Assembly (NCBI GenBank): GCA_026027325.1
Contig: JAMSLZ010000001.1
Coordinates: 3,472,001 to 3,536,000 of the forward strand
From: Actinomucor elegans
Lineage: Eukaryota; Mucoromycota; Mucoromycetes; Mucorales; Mucoraceae
DNA: 64,000 bases
Reading direction: 5' to 3'
Under the pieces are notes generated by a model. The model did not search any database. It was not told the origin of the DNA and saw nothing but the letters and a program-made list of their open reading frames with translations. A program made the position numbers and the translations under genes. Shown in pieces: positions 59,519-64,000 of the stretch; positions within the stretch are counted from its first letter, which is position 1; each line of letters starts with the position of its first letter.

Positions 59519-62057
59519 ATCTTTTTGTTGCAAAAGGATGAAAAGAAATGATATTGCTTTCTTTCCTTTCCATGAAAATACTATTATTTCATATACGAGA
59601 GACCATTATCATATCTTTCAAGGTATTTATTTACTAGTTGATTTTTGAATTGTCATAAAAAAATATACACTTCTGTTTATGGCTTTTCTAATTTCAATAT
59701 GGATTAACAAAGATCTCATTATTTTACATGCCATATCATTAGTAGAGAATAGAATTAAAGATAAAAGATCTAAGAAAGTGTGTATCGTTTCATACAGCGG
59801 ATATATACATTTCTATCCACCTAATAGTAGTCATCATCATCCTTACTTTTATCCTGAAGATCTTCATTATAATCATCGTTCCGTTCTTGATCGTGATTAT
59901 ATTCCTTTGTAGCCTTGTGGTGAAGACGACTATGACCACGGAGAAGGAAATTCGGAAAGATAATAACGGGCGTCAAAGTCGTGCTATCCTCGATAGTAGT
60001 TTGAATTTCAGTGTCTCTGCTGATTGTGGCAGCGGTAGTGATGATGGCAGTGTACATCTCAGTGTCTGTTAGAGTCAGTGTGATAGTTGTAATAGTGGTT
60101 AGAACAACCTCAGTTTGAGAGGCTGACGTTTCAGCAATAGATGTGATACTAGTTTCCGAGAATCTGAACATACATCGGTCTATTGCATTACAATCATTAA
60201 ATAAATTGCATTATCCGACTGAAGCTTTATAACTTCAGATTCCGGAACCTGTAGCTGAATAACCATTATAAGTATCGCCCGAGGTTTGTCCTGCAAAGCC
60301 TCCGGTTGTTGTTGATACACCTTGGATATCACTTAAAATATGTTGTTTATTATACTAAGTCGCTGAATTTGGGCTTACTAGGCTGATGGGCATACCTTCT
60401 AGAGCCAGAAACTGCCTAATTCGCGAAAAAGACAGATGAATATTACCAGTAAGATAGACGCTCTCAAAATCAGAAGGGTAAAACTTCAAAATTGTGCCGC
60501 AAATATTCATACCTAAATTAAGGTGAAGTATGTTGATCAATAACAAAACACCGATATTAATAGGCACCTATAATAAAAAGATAATAAATTGTTACTTTGC
60601 ACGCTCTACTCGTACAATATGTAACTGAGTAGATGATATGCACACACATTCACAATCATTTTCGAAGGCCATTGCCCTATTCCTAGTCCATGTTAAGCTC
60701 TCCCAACATGAAAAAAAAAATTACAGAGTGATCAGATAAACTCCCAGGATGTAAAAGGCAATTTCTTTTTTTCCATGTATTCATAGTAATAACATCGTAG
60801 CCATTAGTTTTACTATCGATAGTAATTAAACTACGATCTTTATCGAGATAAAAAATCGTCGGTAAGTTGAAAATTCTTAAAGATATTAATAGTATAAGTA
60901 GAAATATATTCAATCGCTTTGCTCAGGTTTTTAAGGTTAGACAAATACGCAACATTACGGACTAGCATACCGTTAACGAAAGCTGACCCTCTCTACCACG
61001 AAATTATTATCATCAAAGCCGGTATCCGCATTATTACAATCGCTGGAATTGCTTACATAGTTGATGCAATCAATAATTTGATTTGTTCCAGGAACAAAAT
61101 CACTAGAAAAAATCGCATTAAAAACAAAAAATCTTTTACAAACGACATGCTGTTTGAATATTAACGAATAAAACAACAAAACACGAGTTTTACGTCTTCA
61201 CTGCTGGTGTTTCGATAGCATTTATCTCTGTCATCTAAAAAGTTATCACTTAAATTTCTTTGGGATAGCAAACGAATGCTGGACTTGTGGTTTGGGACAA
61301 TGATTACAAATATCCGTGAGATTAATAAAACAATCAAAGGTATTATTAATGACTTGATCTTCATATCTTTACTTGAAATAAGGAAGTATATGAAAAGAAA
61401 AGGTGGTATCTATGTACTCATTTCTACTTTTTTTTATATGAAGTTATTTAAGCCATTGTTGAATCTAGCAAATAATCTGTTTACAAGTTGTTTTTTCGGA
61501 TCACAATTAGAAACATACTGCATTTCTATATTTAGTTTAGATGTATATTAATGAATATTTCTATTCTTTCACTGATCAAACTATAAGAAGGTAAAGTCTA
61601 TAAATCCAAAATCTAGGTTGAATCTGCTAAGGTTTACTACTGCAGTTTTCAATTTTCAGCCTTTAGACTATACGCATTCGTTCTTAAGATGAATCTTTGT
61701 AGTGGTCACATTTATCTCTTTTCGTCCAACACAGTGCTTTGTATTCACTATTATTATTCATTAGCTAATGCAATTGTATATATGAATTTTATGTTTATTT
61801 TTTCTGTTCCGTTTACTAAGTGCCAATTTATATAACTGTGTTAAAAAACACGCGAACCTTTGAGATTTCAACAGATCACATACTTATGTTTTTTTTAGAA
61901 GACATTGTAAAGGTTAGCCAGCCATGGCGCTGCTTTCATACACCACAGACAAGGCTTGTGTGAAGGGAAAAGGACTTGATGATCCCACTCACAATATGAT
62001 TTGTAGCTTGACCATTAAGGCTAAATGGAAGCAGGTTGGGATTTCAAAAAAGCTTAA
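58488..62057 (-). repeat. Right arm of the large inverted repeat
   Basis: Reverse complement of 45775-49343 (position sum about 107832). It holds copies G (5' two-thirds) and F. At its outer edge the mirrored sequence ends at AAGCTT (62050-62055) and the next bases (from about 62065) are the family 3' flank repeat. In the left arm a 0.65 kb stretch with copy B lies between the same two elements. Confidence 0.9.
59821..61364 (-). pseudogene. Decayed copy (F) of the secreted family, right arm
   Basis: Mirror image of copy C, with a few base changes (for example ISLIVLLISW to IPLIVLLISR in the signal peptide, EGVSFR to ERVSFR, and WNKRNC to WKKRNC). The same stops and frame breaks are present, so the decay predates the inverted duplication or has been homogenised between arms. 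Confidence 0.8.
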
Positions 62058-62064
62058 CATTTCA

Positions 62065-62345
62065 ATTTTTGACGGTTTCGCGAGGCAACTAACTACAATC
62101 TTTAAAGTAAGCAGGTATCCAGACGATACTGTGCGATGTCAAGGTATAAGCACTACACATATTCAAGGTCTCGGCCCATCTAATTCGACAATCTTTCATT
62201 CAATAATAACACAGTATTCAATATATCTCGAGCTGTGCAATATAGAGATCTGGGCCTTTTTTTTTTACATTAATAAACAAACCGCACATTCAGGATGATT
62301 GGATTGCTATAGCCCCTTTTTGTGATAGAAATCATCTTATATTCT
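62065..62345. repeat. 3' flank repeat of the secreted family (copy 3 of 3)
   Basis: Same orientation as 44840-45135: TTTCGCGAGGCAACTA, TTTAAAGTAAGCAGGTATCCAGACGATACTGTGCGATG, AGCACTACACATATTCAAGG and ATAGAAATCATCTTATATTCTATATAACTC. Its coding partner (an equivalent of copy B) is missing, as it directly abuts the right arm. Confidence 0.7.
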
Positions 62346-64000
62346 ATATAACTCGCAGTGACCCAATATAGTAGGATTAAATGTTCATTTATCCTAGCTG
62401 TTGATTTGTACATTATAGGTAGACAAGGAAAAAAATTACATCTTTTGATATCTCTGTCAAACAACAATATTAATAAATACAGATATTCTTTCTGAGTAGG
62501 CATTGTTTATCTGACGCGGCAGTAGACTGAAGTCTGTCGAAATCTGTAGATCATTAGACATAGTTAACCTGAAAAGTATATCATTACAATTGCCCATCAA
62601 GATTATAGCACAATCATTATATTTACGTGAAATAAAGATTCCAATAGAATTAGTAATTTATTTAAACATGTTATTTATACGGATCAGATACAACACTAAA
62701 CTAGAATTGATTGAGAGATTTATCGATTATTAGATTAAGTTTGCTACTTGAGTTGGATGAAATTTATAATGGACCTTAAAATGTACTATAACCAATATAC
62801 TCCATTCAAGTATAATTCCAGATGCAATGCAATGCTTTGTTTTGAACATGTAACAATAGTTAAAAGTGTTATCAAAATATAATTTGTCAAAATAATTGGA
62901 TGAGGTAAAATGGCTGCCTGATTTCAGTAAGGATATATCTTTAGATTCGTATTTTTAAATAAAATGACTAAGTTTATGAGAGGATCTTTGAGATGCTTAA
63001 TCGCCTAGTTTTGATTATCCAATATGAATCAAGATAGTACTGTAATGAGATAACCTTTACTGTTCAAAGCATCTGTTGATATCGTGACTGTTATATAAAA
63101 GCTAATGTATCCCCAACTGGCAAATTTAAGCTTGGTATCAAAGTTAAGTGTAGTTTAACAGTATCAACAATAAAATGACTAGCAATCTATGAAGGTATTT
63201 TTAAACATCACTTTCGCTATACTTACGAAACTTTTTGTCGTTGGCAGTGACTTATTAAATTGTTTATGGCCATTCAGCCCCTTCTTAAAGTACATATACG
63301 TCGGTGCTTAAGAGATCAACAATAACATTAGCTTGCATAAATTACAGTATCAATTTCCTAATTATGTCTACGTCGCTCGACCAATTCCTAGTCTTGCGTT
63401 GCATTTGAAAAGTAGTCCACACGTAGAAAGAATAGCAGAATCTGTTGGAGCTTTGTCTGACCAAGGAAAGCTTAAAAAACGCTTCAACTCTAAAGGCTCT
63501 CTTGAAAATAAAATAAGACTAAGCTTTAGATAGAGGAGCGCTGTTTTTGTTTAAGATTCAAACAAGTAAAACATTTCACAATACTAAAGCATATTGCGCT
63601 ATTCAATAGCTAAATATGCAGTTAAAATAGCGCCGCCCAAATCATATCTTCTACACATTAAAAGAATCAGAAGTACTTAATTTAGTGTACCGATAATGCG
63701 TCATACCTTCAATAAATCATCTCTAAATGAATAAAGGATTGGCGTTTATAGCGGTTTCAAAAGGTACAGCAGCTAATTCTAAACATGTACTAGTAATCAG
63801 ATGCAACATTGAATCGGGATCGGGAGAGAGATCTCTGGATTAATGTATCATCATGATGGGGAATTAAAAAATAATTGAGGCTCAGAAATTGAAATTTTGC
63901 ACCTGAAAATTGAAATCATGATGCACAAGACAACAAGCACGAGTCTGTGTTTTGAAACCTTAATGAAATATGTAGAGAATTTAATGTTTATCTGAACGGT
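62346..64000. other. Terminal intergenic region
   Basis: 1.65 kb of AT-rich DNA. The longest frames (62503-62270 minus, 63333-63533 plus) are under 80 codons and show no domain, signal peptide or splice pattern. No repeats matching the rest of the window were seen. Confidence 0.4.

Noticed and set aside
63333..63533. 66-codon frame near the right end
   Set aside because: No recognisable content and no splice partners.

Overview
This window is nuclear DNA from a filamentous fungus, most likely a Mucoromycota (Mucorales-type) species. The evidence is protein-coding genes split by many short GT-AG introns with CTAAC/CTAAT-like branch points, AT-rich intergenic DNA, poly-T/CT-rich leaders just before start codons, fungal or mitochondrial housekeeping genes, and early-diverging-fungus traits: propionyl-CoA carboxylase, a GH8 glycosidase, and a degenerate DIRS-like retroelement. 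No organism name can be assigned from sequence alone.

Layout, left half. 1-692 is the 3' end of a mitochondrial ribosomal protein (mS26/Pet123-like). 1250-2097 is a three-exon TALE homeodomain gene. 2.65-6.2 kb holds no gene I can support. 6208-8668 is a type II NADH dehydrogenase with about a dozen introns, followed on the minus strand by a small mitochondrial membrane protein. 9.4-14.0 kb is gene-poor and holds a decayed copy of a secreted-protein family. Then come ERG25 (+), RNase H2 subunit A (-), an Old Yellow Enzyme (-), a GSKIP-like protein (-), a GH8 hydrolase (+), a small secreted protein (+), a membrane-anchored class 3 lipase (-), ARG8 (+), a nitrilase-like hydrolase (-), the RAM2 prenyltransferase alpha subunit (-) and the splicing factor CWC2 (-).

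Layout, right half. 35.46-37.48 kb is the broken DIRS-like element, fused to the 3' tail of a secreted-family gene. Next are a DMAC1/DUF4536-like gene (+), a signal-peptide-peptidase-like protein (-), RFA2 (+), a tiny CCHC zinc-knuckle gene (+) and PCCB (+). From 45 to 62 kb there is a large inverted repeat. Two arms of about 3.6 kb (about 45.78-49.34 kb and 58.49-62.06 kb), each carrying one decayed and one better preserved copy of the secreted family, flank a 9.1 kb spacer with a GATA transcription factor and a SAM-RA-kinase MAPKKK. The last 1.6 kb appears non-coding.

The most unusual content is the inverted repeat and its gene family. The family proteins have a signal peptide, a beta-rich region resembling the choice-of-anchor A (CAA) fold, a Thr-rich stretch and an Asp/Glu-rich tail. 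There are six copies or relics plus a detached 3' end in this one window. One copy carries a patch of about 580 bp that matches a different, oppositely oriented copy better than its own mirror partner, which looks like ectopic gene conversion. Other points of interest are three introns with GC-AG ends, a presenilin-type protease with GLGE in place of GLGD, and repeated GACGTGTCAC sites upstream of the Old Yellow Enzyme gene.
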